Source: Cristatella mucedo
Taxonomy: Eukaryota; Bryozoa; Phylactolaemata; Cristatellidae
DNA: 64,000 nucleotides
Direction: 5' to 3'
Assembly (NCBI GenBank): GCA_009760855.2
Contig: WPIO01000032.1
Span: forward strand, 1,713,001-1,777,000
In this document: positions 20,885-32,950 of the stretch, piece by piece
How positions within the stretch are numbered: position 1 is the stretch's first letter
How the letters are laid out: each line of letters starts with the position of its first letter
Notes under the pieces: generated by a model
What the model was told of the DNA's origin: nothing
What the model saw: only the letters and a program-made list of their open reading frames with translations
Database searches by the model: none
Translations under genes and position numbers: made by a program

Positions 20885-20965
20885 CTTCATCTGCTGCAAA
20901 TATAAAGTGTCTAGAAAGAGAGTCCTCTGAGGGTGCAATGTCAAATGCATCATTACTATTATTAT
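20885..20965 (+). mobile_element. LINE-B 3' tail
   Basis: Tail only: hairpin arms with 'ctctgagggtgcaatgtcaa' and a degenerate ATT run at 20948-20965. Confidence 0.6.
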
Positions 20966-21394
20966 GGTATTCAGAAGCAAATGGATACCGATTGCATGTA
21001 GGACAGCAGAAAGCAGGTCACTTATGAGACTATTCTGTGAAGACATTACAGTAGACTATACTAGATAGCATGTACAGGAGAGACTCTCCATAAGACCGCT
21101 GCTCAATTAGGACATTTAATGGATACATGACACCACGGAAACTTGGAACTCCCTGACACCTTACTCCAGGTGACTATTTACTTGAAAATAAGATTTCCTA
21201 GTTAGGAACAACTACAAATTATATGGCTTAGCAGCATCATATATATAGCAACAGAGCAGTCGTAGTGACTATCCTTCCAGCTTGTTGTGAAAAAATGGAG
21301 AATTGCTTACTGCAGGACTTGAACTCACACCCTGATTGATTGTGAAGTGTAAGGTGGAGTAATAGATCTTAAATAAATAAAATAAAATAAATCC
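20966..21394. other. No recognised feature
   Basis: Mixed-composition sequence without family hits by eye. A partial B-box-like word (aggacttgaactcacacc) near 21315 could be a SINE remnant on the minus strand. Confidence 0.35.
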
Positions 21395-21562
21395 TAGCTA
21401 ATTAAACAGCCTCTTTTTGTATAGCGACAGAAGAGCCTTTACGGCTATCACCACCGCTTGCAGTGGCGATAAAGAATCGCCCACCGCAGGAATCGAACCC
21501 ACGACCTCGTGACCGAGGTCGTGAAAGCAACCGCCTTACCTAGTATGCCATCACGGCTCATC
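21395..21562 (-). mobile_element. SINE-1, well-preserved copy
   Basis: On the minus strand: a tRNA-like head with A box (tggcatactaggtaaggcgg) and B box (gggttcgattcc). The family body follows ('gccactgcaagcggtggtgatagcc', 'aaaggctcttctgtcgctat', 'agaggctgtttaatta'). An internal pol III promoter is implied. Closest relative: 48508-48675. Confidence 0.85.
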
Positions 21563-22623
21563 TTACCCCTGGGCTAAGACGGGGGAGGGCGAAAATGAGT
21601 CCCGGTTGGGTCTCTGCGAGCTGCCACCTCCCCGGCCTTACTTTAAGCAAGACTTTCAACCCCCACGGCTTACATTAGCATTATAGAGAATATTGCACCA
21701 TGCAGAGATGGGGATTATTTCCCTCTGTTATTTAGAGGCCAGTCACTCGTCGTGCTGGTCTCAGGGAATCTGTGACATCAATTCCTGGAATGTGCTGCTA
21801 AATGATAAGGCAAGGACATCACAGTTCGGCCAATTGGGCATCCTTAATGGCATGCACACTTTCGTGCAGCAAGTGTCGCCAATCGTTCGCACTACTTCGC
21901 ACCGTGTACATTTGAAATAACAATTAGTTTTAATGCAAGGGCTCAGTGAAATCCACACACACACGCACACGCACTCACACATACACAAACGCTGGCACGT
22001 GCACACACTGTACGGTGCCTCTAGTGGCTGGTAAGGGTGTTTGAAGCTTGCACTAGGCCGATGACAGTTTTTCTGCTGGATATAAGTGCTGTACCTCGTC
22101 CTGATGACACAAAAGCTTCGCGTATACTAGAATTTACTTGTAAATTTTGGCTCATTAGACGGTTCTGCTTCTATCACCACAATCATTGATTTTGCATCAC
22201 TTTAGCCTCACCCGAAGGCGCCTCTCTTTCGCCTAGCTTTACTAGCACCCGAGAGGACTTGTCTGTTTTTGTTCCTGGGCGTCTGTGTGCTTGCTGCTAG
22301 TTCATGGCTCCGAGCATGTTACTAGCCAGGGTCCTAACCAGGTGGCGCCGATTGTCTTGTGTGCTTTCTTTTCGTGCGCTCGGAATCTAAGTATGACACT
22401 TGTGCGATCGTGCACGCTTGTCCACCCATGATGAAGTCCATGTCACAAACCCATGGAGATTGCTTCTCTAACAAAGAGTTGTAAAGCACCTGAATAGAGA
22501 TTTGGTTCTCTAAAGCCGAGCTTGCATAATAAGTCTTGCTTCCTACCGACTTCCATCACCCTACTACCATCCTCCTTGTTTTCCTGTTGGTCGAAAGTTT
22601 ACACGGTCAGTCTTCCTCCAAGT
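21563..22623. other. No gene recognised; short CA run
   Basis: Intergenic sequence with an imperfect (AC)n at about 21952-21995 and a short piece at 22475-22515 resembling the SINE-2/LINE-B tail (gcacctgaatagagatttgg). Open frames here show no family. Confidence 0.4.
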
Positions 22624-23556
22624 CAGGGGTCGGCAAACTTTTCGGACTACTGGGCTAATTCAGGTCAAGAAGATACACTAGACCAGAAGAAACGAATGGT
22701 CCAAGGAAAGGTTTTTATTCAAAAATACAATACGATCAATGGGTAACATGATGTTGCATGTTCTTAGACAGAGATCCAACATCACTTTTAAATGATGAGA
22801 AGTTCAGCAATAGAATGTCATTAAGGCGATTGTCAACAAGCCGAGAGCTCGGCTTGTTCTTACATAACTTCATCTTGAAGAACAGCGGCTCGAACTAACA
22901 AGCACTGCCAAACATTGGGATCGCACTCTTGGCACAGGATGACAACATAAGAAACTGAGCATATGCCAGCTGACGGTAGAAGTAAGTGTAAGTAGTGCAG
23001 GCAGTAAACTTGTACGAGTGAACGTCCGAAGCCTGCATCAACCTGCATCAACCTGCAATAAACTCCAATTGTACATCAGAGGGGGCGTCGTCATAGGGAA
23101 AGTCAAAATGAGTGCTGACGATCTTGAACTCTTACGAGTGAGAATGCACATCAATAAATCGTAAAGAGAATTCATTCTGCAGGTTTGACTGCACACTGGT
23201 GTATTCTCGATGTCAACCTAGCTGCACCACACTGGGCTATTTGCAGGAAATTGCTGTTTCTCCCGTAAAATCAGCTTTGTTTCAAATGCCCCCATGCAGG
23301 TTTCCGTCTTCGTGATGAGCACGCCACGACCTTGCAGCTTCAGGTTGAGTTCGCTAAGGTGAGAACGTATATCAGTAAGGAAGCCGAACTGACAGATGCC
23401 GTAATCAGCCTCTGCAGCTTCGCACGTGTGCTTGAAGATGCTGAGGTTGAGAGGCTGAGCTAGAACTGCGTTCACCAACTTCCCCACAACAGACACGATA
23501 TCCTTCACGCCTGCTGCTTTAGTGGACAATGACTCCCGGTGGATGGTACATTTCTA
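22624..23556 (-). pseudogene. hAT transposase (GTF2IRD2/Charlie-like), C-terminal half
   Basis: The element end at 22624 reads CAGGGGTCGGCAAACT, the classic hAT/Charlie terminal inverted repeat. On the minus strand from 23556: TIHRESLSTKAAGVKDIVSV, then LNLSIFKHTCEAAEADYG, FLTDIRSHLSELNLKLQGRG, TETCMGAFETKL. These match the middle of GTF2IRD2/ZBED5-type hAT transposases. Further down, broken hATC-domain pieces follow. The N-terminal half lies at 26440-27050, separated by nested LINE insertions. Confidence 0.82.
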
Positions 23557-23557
23557 A

Positions 23558-24800
23558 GTGCTTTGCATTTGCTGCAAAGGAAACACGGTCAAATGGTGAG
23601 TGGTATCATGCCTGATAAACATGAATAACATGGTTAGGGGTGACAATCACAGAGTAAGCATGCAAGTGTGGTTAGTAGCAGCATGTAAAAGTGTCAGCAC
23701 GCATAAGCACATCAAGGACGAATCACAGGGACCCGTTAAATGCTGTCCTAAATAGGTACGTGATTTTTTTTTAATGTGGTCAAGTCAGAGGATGTCGCGA
23801 CGCAAGTCGGGACTGAGTTCCAGGCTTTGGAAGCATGCAAAATTAATGTGAGGTCTCCAAAGTATTTCAGGTGTGTGCCAGGTATAGGTAAACAGTAAGT
23901 TTTCAAAAAGTGGGTGGCACGATGCTTGGCCTGGTGGGGGAGTAAATCAGATTTACAGGGCGGAGCCAAAGAATGAAGGGAGCTGTAGGGAGCGACACAC
24001 CTTGAAGTCAATCCGTTCCTTGACTGGTAGGCAGTGCAGGTCGGTGAGAAGTGGTGTGATGTGGCAACTGCGACGCTCACGACAGACAAGCCTAGCTGCC
24101 GAGTTTTGCACCAGCTGTAAGCACCTGATTGCACAGACCAGTAGGCCAGCAAGCAGTGAGTTACATAAGTCAACACGGGATGTCACAAATGCATGGACCA
24201 ACCTAGATGTAGTATCCTTATCTAAACCAGCCTGAATTTTAGCAATGTTATTTGGCTGAAAGAAGGCAGACTCGATTGGGGAGCTGATGTGGTCGTCTAA
24301 CGAAATGTCTCTTTGGAACATGACACCTACATTTCATACAGATTCAACCGGAGATATGCTCGCAGAGCTGACTTTGAGCGCTAACCTTTCCATTTTCTGA
24401 ATCACACTTGGTTTGCTCATAACTAGTAAGTTTGTTTTATCCCCATTAAATTTAAGAAAATTTGCTGCCATCCGTGTGCGGATGTCATCAAAACATGCAG
24501 CAAGGGAGTTAAGAGAATTCGAGGTGCTCGAAGGCTGGGAGAGATATAAGCAAATGTACAACTGATTGTCATCCGCATAGAAGTGAAAGCCTAGATTGTG
24601 CTTGGCAATGACATCAGCACGAGGGAGAGTATAAACCGTGAAAAGAACCGGACCTAGCACGGAGCACTGAGGTACGACATATTTCAGAGGTACCTCGGAT
24701 TATCTTTGTCCATTCACGTCAGAACTCTGGAGTCTCCCACTGAGATATGACCTGAACCATTGCAGAGAAGTGCCAGTGATGCCCAGGCGAGATAAGAGGC
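23558..24800 (-). mobile_element. LINE-B, 5'-truncated, inside the hAT
   Basis: Minus-strand LINE of the CR1/L2 type. RT motifs in broken frames: SVLGPVLFTVYTL-like and FHFYADDNQLY (catalytic YxDD appears as YADD), then an RT-thumb/C-terminal domain (CLPVKERIDFKV, LHSLAPPCKSDLL). The 3' end abuts the hAT at 23557. The expected ATT tail is not obvious at this copy's 3' end. Confidence 0.8.
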
Positions 24801-25224
24801 GCTCAAGAAGAACTTGATATATTATTGTTTTATTATAATCAGTTTAGCCACACGCTCATGATGTCCTATGAGCAGCTCTTCAGCTTTATAGTCCTTTAGC
24901 TTAAGACAATATTCCGACATCCGGGATCGAATGTCGGGAAGGCAAACATTCAGTTTTTCAGTCTTTGAAGCAGATTCCGACGGTTTCAATGAAAGCAGCT
25001 GCGTATCATCAGCATGAAAGTGACAGTCTATTCCACGAGCCTTAATTACTTTCCCCGGAAGTTGAATATAAATGGAGAACAGCAAAGGACCGAGGACGGA
25101 CCTTGAGGTACTCCGCGGGTGATTGGTCTGGTGAATTAGACCTGACGCCCCCACTACACGGATTGAATCACTATCGGAAGAGTTCGATTTAAACCATGCC
25201 AGTGCCTCGCTTCCAGAACGATCT

Positions 25225-25425
25225 CCAATAATAGTAATAATAATAATGCACTTGATAAAGTACCCTCAGAGAACTCTTTTTAGGCACTTTTCATTTGCTG
25301 CAAAGGGAAACGCAATTGAATGGTGAGTAATATCATGCTTGATAAACAACATGAATAACATGGTAGGGGTGACATGCACAGGGTCAGCATGCAAATGTGG
25401 TTAGTGGCAGCATACAGTGTCATCT
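25225..25425 (-). mobile_element. LINE-B 3' tail inserted in LINE-A
   Basis: Minus strand: an ATT-type run at 25228-25246, terminal hairpin, then the family 3' UTR words (aatggtgagtaatatcatgc, gcatgcaaatgtggttagt). Confidence 0.8.
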
Positions 25426-25924
25426 CTGTTCTCATTCATTCAAGCAAGATATCGTGATCAATGTTGCAGCTGATAGATCTAAAAGAGCTTGGACAGTGAC
25501 ATATCTGCCATCGTTGCTCCATAGGACATTGTAACACTGAGGAGAGCAGTTTCAGTGGAGTGCTGCCGCTTGAACCCCGATCGAAATTTATGAGATTCAA
25601 TCTTTTCGATATGTGCTACCAGCTGCTTAGCGACAATTTTTCAAGAATCTTTGACAAAAATGAAGGGAAACTGGGCAGTAGTATGCAAGGACCTCTGTAT
25701 TCAATCCAGGCTTTCAAGTATTGGTCTAACGATAACCAACTTGAAGGACTTGGGTACAACCCCCTTTTTTACAAAGCAGCATTGAAAATCTCGGTTATGG
25801 CTGAGCTGAGTTGGACTGCCAGTGAAGACCACAGAGATGATGGCATATTAAGGTAGAAACATCACATGCAGAAACCTCAGTAAATCTTTTAAGGAAGGTT
25901 TTAAGGAAGGCTGCGATTCGGCAA

Positions 25925-26085
25925 TTGGTGAGCCGTGGTGGAATACTAGGTAAGGTGGTTGCTTACGAATGCTACAATTGGCGATCCTTTATTGCAGCCG
26001 AAAGAGGTGGTGATAGCCGTAAAGGCTCTTCTGTAGCTATGCAAAAGAGGCTGTTAAATCACTAGTAATTTTTATATCCTCAGCA
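25925..26085 (+). mobile_element. SINE-1 inserted in LINE-A
   Basis: Plus strand, 'agccgtggtggaatactagg', then a truncated head, then the body 'ggtggtgatagccgtaaagg', 'ctcttctgtagctatgcaaa', 'agaggctgttaaatcac'. The B box is damaged. Confidence 0.8.
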
Positions 26086-26439
26086 ATTGCTTTGGTTGGA
26101 GGAGACTTTATGGAGGCACGAATGTGTACAATTGTTTCAGTAAAGAAGGCTGAAAACCTTTTGGCCGAGACGTTGATATCTGGGGAATGAGGCCTTACAG
26201 CATTATCCAGAAAATTGTTTACTGTCTTGCAAACTTGTTTTGGATCTGATTTGCAGGACTTCAGTTTTCGAGTGAAAAAAGAAGCCCTATTTTTTTAAAC
26301 TTTCCGGGTGTAGACTAGAAGGAAGCATTTGAAGTTTACTAGATTTTCATCAGACCCAGACTTCCTAAAATGGCATGAAAGCCTTCGCTTGGCAGGGCGT
26401 ATCTTTTGAAAAAGTGTCCTACATATCACAGCTCTCGAC

Positions 26440-27050
26440 CAAGCCAAGGCGATTGAGAATATATCGATACTTTGTAACTTAGTAAACATCGAAGATCGGG
26501 CATCAGAGGCCAAGTCCTCCACGTCGAATCACAGTGCGTGCAGAGGGAGTACCTTGAAAGCATCGCATTGCTCTGGTCAAATGACCTCAACAGCAGCAAG
26601 TATACAGTCCATTTCAAAGTCGGCGTCGGTGAAGGGATGCATTTTCTTCGAAATCAACACGGACACTTCATAGGCACGAGTGTGCCGCTCAGCAGCCTCG
26701 AATGCTTTAGAGGTCAGCTTCTTGAAGAGGGACGATTGTTAATCTAGCAGTGACTGCAAGCCTCAGTCCGTCTGCTCATCCGCGGTTAGCTTCTTACGTA
26801 CGGGCATGCTTAGCATCGATGTGCTCCTCCGATCACTTGTGAAAGTGCTGTTGGTGTCGTTGCCCACTTATCACAGGGCTTTGTTGCCGAGTTGGACTAC
26901 GAATAATTTGTCAGTTACTTCGGGGTTGACGGCTCGCCGTTCGAGGTCAACCTTCCGGAGACTGGTAGCTACTCTTTGTTTCTGCTCTTTAGGCACAGTA
27001 ATCGGGATTGCTGTGTGGGAACTCGATGTCAGTTATTCTGTCATGAAATA
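26440..27050 (-). pseudogene. hAT transposase (GTF2IRD2/Charlie-like), N-terminal half
   Basis: Minus strand. A BED-like end (HIDAKHAR) near 26815, then LFKKLTSKAFEAAERHTRAY, VLISKKMHPFTDADFEMDC, ILAAVEVI, then VEDLASDARSSMFTKL and IDIFSIAL: the conserved opening of GTF2IRD2-type hAT transposases. It breaks at about 26440 where LINE-A begins. The second half resumes at 23556. Roughly a hundred residues expected between the halves are not seen. Frame changes are present. Confidence 0.72.
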
Positions 27051-27449
27051 TAATTGCCTCGCAAGTCGCAGCACATATGCTTACAGCACATGCCTTTACC
27101 CCGGTGAGAGGCGAATGAAGCCGAGACCAGAGAGTGAACTCGTTTACTGTAGGGAAACTGAAACGTATTTGAACTGCTTCATAGCAACACTACATTAACA
27201 GAACCATGAATGTTCACCGTTAACACAAAACCACTTTTACAACACAGCTAGTCATTTAGCCCTTCAAAAATTACGGTGAACGAGCCTTCTGCTCCCCTCC
27301 TTCCCCACTTTGATGCATACTAAGTGTGCTTAGATAACGAAACCGTTGGGAATACGTTAAGGTATCGGCCAGCAGAGACGAGGAGTCACAGTATTTCGCT
27401 CGTGCGTGAGGCTTCATGACTTGGTTGAAAGGAAGCACTTGGGATGGGA
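27051..27449. other. No recognised feature
   Basis: Presumed remains of the hAT left end or host flank. No CAGGGG-type terminal repeat was found here, so the outer hAT boundary is unknown. Confidence 0.35.
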
Positions 27450-27835
27450 TAATAATGATAATACACTTAAAAATAATAAAGCGCCTTCAGAGAACTCAAA
27501 TCTTTTTCAAGGCGCTTTACAATTGCTGCCAAGGGAAATGAAATTGAATGGTGAGCAATATCATGCTTGATAAACGAAAACAAAATGAATAACATGGTTA
27601 GGGGTTGCATTCACAGGGTCTGCATGCAAATGTGGTTAGTAGCAGCATGCAATGTCAGCACCCATAAGCACATGAATGACGAATCACAGGGACCCACTAA
27701 ATGCTGTTCTAAATAGGTGTTTTTAAGTTCTTTTTCAATGTGGTCAGGTCAGGGTATGTTCTGACGCAAGTCGGGAGAGAGATCCAGGCCTTGGGAGCAT
27801 ACGAACTAAATGCACGGTCTCCATAGGAATTTGGT
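27450..27835 (-). mobile_element. LINE-B 3' fragment
   Basis: Minus strand: hairpin (aagcgccttcagagaactca), 3' UTR words shared with the other copies, and the end of the C-terminal domain (complement of 'gacgcaagtcgggaga', 'gcatacgaactaaatgcacg'). It stops about 95 bp short of the second H2B stem-loop. Confidence 0.8.
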
Positions 27836-27930
27836 TACTTGCACCTGGGCTCGCTACTTGAGTGCTTCGTGCACAGCATTCGCACTACTATAGCAATGCT
27901 GGAAATAGAAACTCTTCAGTCAAGGTTGGT

Positions 27931-27946
27931 GGTCCTGAAAAGGACC
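27931..27946 (-). terminator. Histone 3' stem-loop of H2B copy 2
   Basis: GGTCCTTTTCAGGACC on the minus strand, identical to copy 1. Confidence 0.93.
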
Positions 27947-27976
27947 GTTGATGCAGCGTCGACTGCATTAAGTCGC

Positions 27977-28597
<621 letters not shown>

Positions 28598-28986
28598 ATG
28601 ACCGGTCGTGGTAAGGGAGGCAAGGCGGCTGGAAGTCCAAGTCGAGGTCGTCGCGCGCCGGACTTCAGTTTCCGGTCGGCAGGATCCACAGGCTGCTGCG
28701 CAAGGGTAACTACGCGGAGCGCGTGGGAGCCGGAGCGCCCGTGTACCTGGCGGCGGTGATGGAGTATTTGGCGGCCGAGGTGCTGGAGCTGGCCGGCAAC
28801 GCGGCGCGCGACAACAAGAAGACGAGAATCGTGCCGCGCCACCTGCAGCTGGCCGTGCGCAACGACGAGGAGCTGAACAAGCTGCTGGCGGGCGTGACGA
28901 TAGCGCAGGGTGGCGTGCTGCCCAACATCCAGGCTGTGCTTCTGCCCAAGAAGACGGACAAGCCTGCGGCGGCCAAGTCGGCTTAA
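28598..28986 (+). pseudogene. H2A: Histone H2A, copy 2, frameshifted
   Basis: Same as copy 1 except for one missing C after codon 12: ggctggaagtcc at about 28628-28639, where copy 1 has ggctggcaagtcc. After [12 protein letters not shown] the frame shifts and reaches TGA at about 28757. The remaining H2A sequence is otherwise unchanged to the stop at 28984-28986. Directly after it a 20-bp unit (28970-28989) is present three times. It is either a very young pseudogene or an assembly/base-calling error; the lack of other decay keeps both open. Confidence 0.9.
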
Positions 28987-29029
28987 GAACGGCCAAGTCG
29001 GCTTAAGAACGGCCAAGTCGGCTTAAGAA
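28970..29029 (+). repeat. Three tandem copies of a 20-bp unit at the H2A stop
   Basis: CGGCCAAGTCGGCTTAAGAA at 28970, 28990 and 29010. Copy 1 of the locus has it once. It repeats the last codons plus stop. Confidence 0.95.
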
Positions 29030-29059
29030 GCGCGTCCGTACAGCAGTATCAAAGCAAAC

Positions 29060-29075
29060 GGTCCTTTTCAGGACC
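29060..29075 (+). terminator. Histone 3' stem-loop of H2A copy 2
   Basis: GGTCCTTTTCAGGACC, 40 nt further from the first stop than in copy 1 because of the 20-bp repeats. Confidence 0.93.
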
Positions 29076-29159
29076 ACAAATTAAGTTGCGAGTATCTCGT
29101 TCTTGCTAATTTAAGACGGTTGTTGACGGAATCGGACTAAGCAAGAACCGATATAAGTC

Positions 29160-29252
29160 CTTTTGCAGTAAATGTAAAGTGCCTTAAAGAGAGTGAGTTC
29201 TCTGACGGCGCTATGTCAAATGCATTATTACTAGTATTATTATTTCAGAAAT
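29160..29252 (+). mobile_element. LINE-B 3' tail
   Basis: Tail hairpin (aaatgtaaagtgccttaaag, ttctctgacggcgctatgtc) and an ATT run. Confidence 0.7.
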
Positions 29253-29329
29253 CCGGGTAATTTTCCCCTGTAAATCATATTATTGCTCTTACATCTTACT
29301 TCACCAGTTAATAAGGTGATAGTTTTGGT

Positions 29330-29700
29330 GGCTTGCTTGTTGTTTGGCGGAGAATTTCAGCTGTTGCTTATGCAATTATTGTGTACTTCTACTAAAAAGA
29401 AGCGCCATGTTTGATTACTACTAGCCAAAAGGAACCCCCTATATAGTTATGACCGTAGATGCCAAATCAACCTGACACCAAGGGCAGTAGAAACTATGAA
29501 CCTCGGCATAATTCCAATTAGTTGCGTGCTAGGCTTTCCTGCACACGAGACTTTAATTCAGGCAGATAAGAGTGCTCTGGTCTCAAAAACAGAAATCAGA
29601 AAAAATCCGAGCCTACTACGCGGCTTCATCTTTTAGGCTGTAAAGTACTCAATTCTCCCCAAACCTGTGCCTAGCCGCTATTTTTGGGAACTAGCTAAAT
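29330..29700 (+). repeat. Diverged repeat R3, copy 1
   Basis: Alignable in patches to 32035-32455 and 32500-32950. Shared blocks: 'agaaactatgaacctcggcataa' versus 'gaagctatgaacctcaagataag', and 'ccaaacctgtgcctagccgct' versus 'gaaacctgtaccaaatcgct'. Non-coding, unknown class. Confidence 0.45.
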
Positions 29701-30394
29701 AAGAATATATTTTGGGGGGAGCTGGTAAATTTAGCACCCTTTACTTTAAATACCTTATTCTTACTTTAAGGCCGTCTTCAGCTCGATTAACTAACGAAAT
29801 CGCGAACGTTCGATGTTAAAGCACCATTGTGCCAACCTACTATGCTGCGAAAAAATCCGTTTGCTTGGTGTTCTTTTACGCTTGGATGTTCAGAGCTCTT
29901 CCTTAACGCTCAATCGAAGCAGTCGTGACCTCTTTCTCGCCTACAGCTGTGCAATCAATGAGTTGGGCTGTAAAGCTTCCCGGATTCTTTGGGTCCTAAC
30001 ACGTTCAATTTGTTAGTTTAATTGGCTTGAGATAGAGCAGGTTTTTAAGCTGCAACTCTGTCGCTATGTATACATGAATTAAAATCACACCAGAAAGAGA
30101 TTATCAAAAATAACGGACGGGGTATTGGAACTTACAGCGCCATTGCTTGGGAAATCTCTACTTTGATTTGCAATGCTTATTATATGCATCGCGCCAGCTA
30201 TATGGTATTGATGTGCGCCGTCCTACTTGTACTCGGAGCACGCGAACCTATTTGCACGCTTTGAAAGAAGCAAGGAGCTAAAATGTGTTTAGAATTATGA
30301 AGATGAATCTCATGCTTTCGCTTGATTGCATCCATAATTATTGCAGAGAATCAAAGCAGCTTGCAAGTATCAGAGCATCACATATCAATAGTTA
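29701..30394. other. No recognised feature
   Basis: AT-rich intergenic sequence. The plus open frame at 29813-30016 has no family signature. Confidence 0.35.
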
Positions 30395-30465
30395 ATAGTA
30401 ATAAAAATAATCATGAATTTCATATAGTGCACTCAGAAGACTCAATCTCTTTCTAGACACTTTGA
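30395..30465 (-). mobile_element. LINE-B 3' tail
   Basis: Minus strand: a degenerate ATT run, then 'tagtgcactcagaagactca', 'atctctttctagacacttt'. Confidence 0.55.
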
Positions 30466-31433
30466 AAAGCGTGATTCACTATTAAATCTAGCAGGAAAGA
30501 TACTAGCGTAAGACAACTGCAACTTGGCTTTAGCCATTATCCGACCCTTCCAGACAAAATGCACCCATTATTGCATTGGAGCTTCCACGTCCAGAATGAT
30601 ACAGGCCGCCATCGCGTGCGCAGAACGGTACTAGTATAAGCACGTCAAATATTAGTGAAGCCCAGAGCTGTGAAAATGTGTGTACATACTTTTATATGCA
30701 GTAGCAGTGCAGGTAGTTATGCTGACAGCAGCTGAGAGTGGTGGTAAGTGAAGGCACCTTTAGCTTAACTTATCAGTTCAACTTTAATCAGTGTGCATCA
30801 GAACAGCTTCAGATTTAGCGCTCGCAATCCAAGCACTGACGTATAGTTGGCTCCTATCAATCCAAATACAGGAATATAACAATTATCTCGAAGGTCAAAA
30901 TCTGCGTGGCTCCTACGACCTCGAATTCACTGCTTCTGAATCGCTCTAAGGTCATCAATAAAGAATAATATGCTCCTACATAAGATAGTGAACTAACTTG
31001 AAGCGTCTTGCTGCCCAAGAATGAGTACGTTTGCATATTAAGTGAGGAAAGGAAGATGTAATTTTACAACATGCATCTTCCAGTTTGGCTATTGTATACC
31101 TAACTAACCTGCCACGAATGTTGAGCTACATGCAGCAGACAGCGAGCATTATTCTTGAAGGAAGCTGAATTAATCTCGTGGAAGGACATAGTGATGACGA
31201 ATTAAAAAAATTGGGTGGTGATATAACAATCAAATTTCTTGCTCAGCATTTTTTAAATGACAAGGAAACCCAATTTCTACTCGACTCTATCCTTTTATTA
31301 CGAATTACTTTAGAATCCATCTCTAGATAAGCCCAGAGGGTCCACACGGCAACAAGCCTCGGGTTTTGGAGCTAACGATATCAATAAAAAAATAGTTAAA
31401 TGCCTACTTCCAGACAAATATGATTAATAAAAT
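30466..31433. other. No recognised feature
   Basis: AT-rich intergenic sequence without genes or repeats that I can support. Confidence 0.35.
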
Positions 31434-31543
31434 ATTAATATTAGCATTATATTAATAGTATGTATAGTATTAATATAATATGAAATATATTAATATTAGC
31501 ATTATATTAATAGTATGTATAGTATTAATATAATATGAAATAT
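31434..31543 (+). repeat. 55-bp unit in perfect tandem duplication
   Basis: Two back-to-back copies (31434-31488 and 31489-31543) of an AT-rich unit beginning ATTAATATTAGCATTATATT. Each copy is itself nearly palindromic (tattaatata arms). Confidence 0.9.
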
Positions 31544-32034
31544 AATCAGGTAACCGCAGCCCAAGAACTATAATTTTTTTTGCCGCCCCTTGGTAGAAAC
31601 AGGAGAAATTTCTAGCTAGCTTACAGGTACGTGCCCGAGGCTTGCTAATGGGATACCTTTTTAATATACCTTTCATAAAGAGATATTGGTATCTCTGAAA
31701 TGAGTCTTTTGGTCATCTATTGGAAATTTATGGAAATCCTGGATCATCCAAACAGCGAACCTGTAACCTTTAACTTGAAAGTGCAAGTCATTGGTGAATG
31801 ACACTAGTAGGACCTAAAGTTCAAGGTTTATTGCAGACAGCGGGCAATGTCACGCACCGGTCGAAGGGCGAGTGACCGATTAATATGTAATTAGGCAGCT
31901 CGCGTATCATTAGTATAATGAATATAGGAAAAGTTTGTCAGTGTACATACAATTTTTCCTCGCACGCATTACTTGACCAGCTACTCAGCTAATAGTTTAG
32001 GTTAATAGTTGCTTTTTCTGATCCCACTGTTTAG

Positions 32035-32950
32035 TGGAGACTTCCAGCTGTTTCTTAAGGACGTAGTTTTGCTATGACAAGAAAAAACTTCGCGCTTTAG
32101 GTTTATTAATCACGGCAGTTAGCCTGAAATGTTAAAACCATACATGCCATAGTAACCTAAAATCAATGGAACCCCAGATGTCTACCAGATTCCATTGTTT
32201 GGAATGTAGTCTAACAATTTGCTGCCCGTGCCAGGTTTTTTCTAAACCTAAGGGTAATTGAAGCTATGAACCTCAAGATAAGCCGTCGCATTCTTAGAAA
32301 AAGGATTCACCTTTTTTCAGCTTGCGCGAAACCTGTACCAAATCGCTGGGTAAAGGATGCAGGGACAGTTGCTCCTACCAAAGCCTGGTAATCGGGCGAC
32401 ATCGGCTACAAGAATCTGTAACCCGATACACTGCTTAAACAGCACGGCTAAAGGCTAAAGGTCGAGGTCGAGGTCTGGTGCTACAAGGGGAGCACACAGA
32501 GGCTTCCATATACTTCTTAGCCGTGTATTTTGTGCTACAACAAGAAAAAACTCGATGCTTGCATAACAACGGCCCAATGGAGTCAATCTAAATCTTTATA
32601 ACTATAGATTCCAAAGTAACCTGACATAACAATGGAGAACCATGTGTCTTCCAGATTCTAGTGTTTAAAAAAAATTGCTCTCTTCTATATTCTGTCCGTG
32701 AGAAATATTTTCTATCTTAGAGGCAATTGAAACTAGAAACCTTAAGATAAACCATCGCGCACGCTTTTAGACAAAATAATACACCTTATACCAGCTCCCA
32801 CCCAAACCTGCACCCAACCGATTGCTAAGCAAAGGATGGAGGGGCACTGTGCCCCCTCCAGCATAGCCACGCTTCCGGGCGACACCAGCGTCAAGCATCC
32901 ATAACCTGCAAACACTGATCGGACAGCACAGAAAAAGCTAAATACCGCTG
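32035..32950 (+). repeat. Diverged repeat R3, copies 2 and 3 in tandem
   Basis: 32035-32455 and 32500-32950 are two diverged units in direct orientation. Shared blocks include 'caagaaaaaact', 'aagtaacct', 'cttccagatt', 'ttgaaactagaaaccttaag' versus 'ttgaagctatgaacctcaag', and 'aaacctg.acc.a.cg.t.g.taaaggatg'. Non-coding. Confidence 0.55.

Larger units (their letters stand above)
24815..26430 (-). mobile_element. LINE-A, broken and twice invaded
   Basis: Minus-strand LINE-A. Near 26430-26300 it matches the endonuclease-RT linker (RPAKRRLSCHFRKSGSDEN). 25440-25920 is the RT middle in broken frames. 25154-24822 reads [20 protein letters not shown] and FHADDTQLLSLKPSESA (the YADD site changed to HADD). 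It is interrupted by a LINE-B tail (25225-25425) and a SINE-1 (25925-26085). Confidence 0.75.
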
